A stretch of 64,000 bases of DNA from Methylophilus medardicus (GTDB taxonomy: Bacteria > Pseudomonadota > Gammaproteobacteria > Burkholderiales > Methylophilaceae): positions 2,170,001-2,234,000 of the forward strand of contig NZ_CP040948.1 in assembly GCF_006363955.1 (NCBI RefSeq), read 5' to 3'. Positions 63,304-64,000 of the stretch are shown here, one piece after another (position 1 is the first letter of the stretch; each line of letters starts with the position of its first letter). Made by a program: the position numbers and the translations under genes. The notes under the pieces are model-generated. The model had not been told where the DNA came from. It was given only the letters and a program-made list of their open reading frames with translations, and searched no databases.

Positions 63304-64000
<697 letters not shown>

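Overview
The window is a continuous stretch of Gram-negative chromosome and reads as a betaproteobacterial methylotroph, most likely a member of the Methylophilaceae. This rests on a formaldehyde-activating-enzyme homologue divergent from transketolase, Coq7-type ubiquinone synthesis, several PEP-CTERM proteins, and many ATGA-overlapping operons. The assignment is inferred from gene content. I saw no rRNA, tRNA, insertion sequence, prophage or CRISPR array.

Layout. 0-11.6 kb holds housekeeping genes: ctpA, coq7, OsmC and FKBP proteins, dacB-bioA, rlhA, marC, nudJ-mnmA. 11.6-15.1 kb has a probable haem receptor, a PEP-CTERM protein and a small Fur-boxed gene. 15.2-18.9 kb has a GST, nadC and a GspE/PilB ATPase. 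18.9-35.9 kb is an iron island. It contains a Fiu/PiuA-type receptor operon with PiuC, an FMN hydroxy-acid oxidase, a PepSY protein and cytochrome b561; a second siderophore receptor; a haem operon hutZ-hmuSTUV; and a hemP-tonB-exbB-exbD-PepSY operon headed by a small unknown gene and a second ribosomal protein S4. Five Fur-box-like sites punctuate 15-36 kb. 36-43 kb holds ilvBHC, psd and pepN. 43.1-45.3 kb is a patch of small genes (HNH, zinc-ribbon proteins). 45.4-52.2 kb has a RIO kinase, two transglutaminase-like proteins, tkt, the fae homologue and an oxidoreductase.

52.2-58.8 kb is the most striking region. A NarL-type response regulator and a membrane sensor kinase (in an operon with an outer-membrane barrel gene) are flanked by three PEP-CTERM genes. 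A G/C-rich palindrome recurs upstream of the regulator and of two of the PEP-CTERM units, each time oriented the same way and 22 nt from a TAG-containing -10-like element. This looks like an autoregulated two-component regulon for exported surface proteins.

58.7-64 kb has a redoxin, rsmE, an AEC transporter, and an N-acetylglutamate synthase fused at its N-terminus to an XRE helix-turn-helix, followed by argB (cut by the window end). Repeated TTTGCA-centred motifs surround the start of the fused gene, suggesting that this arginine-pathway enzyme also regulates its own transcription.

Main candidates for something undescribed: (1) the PEP-CTERM two-component regulon with its shared operator; (2) the HTH-ArgA fusion and its operator array; (3) the apparently Fur-controlled second S4 in the haem/TonB operon; (4) the Fae homologue that has lost its catalytic histidine.
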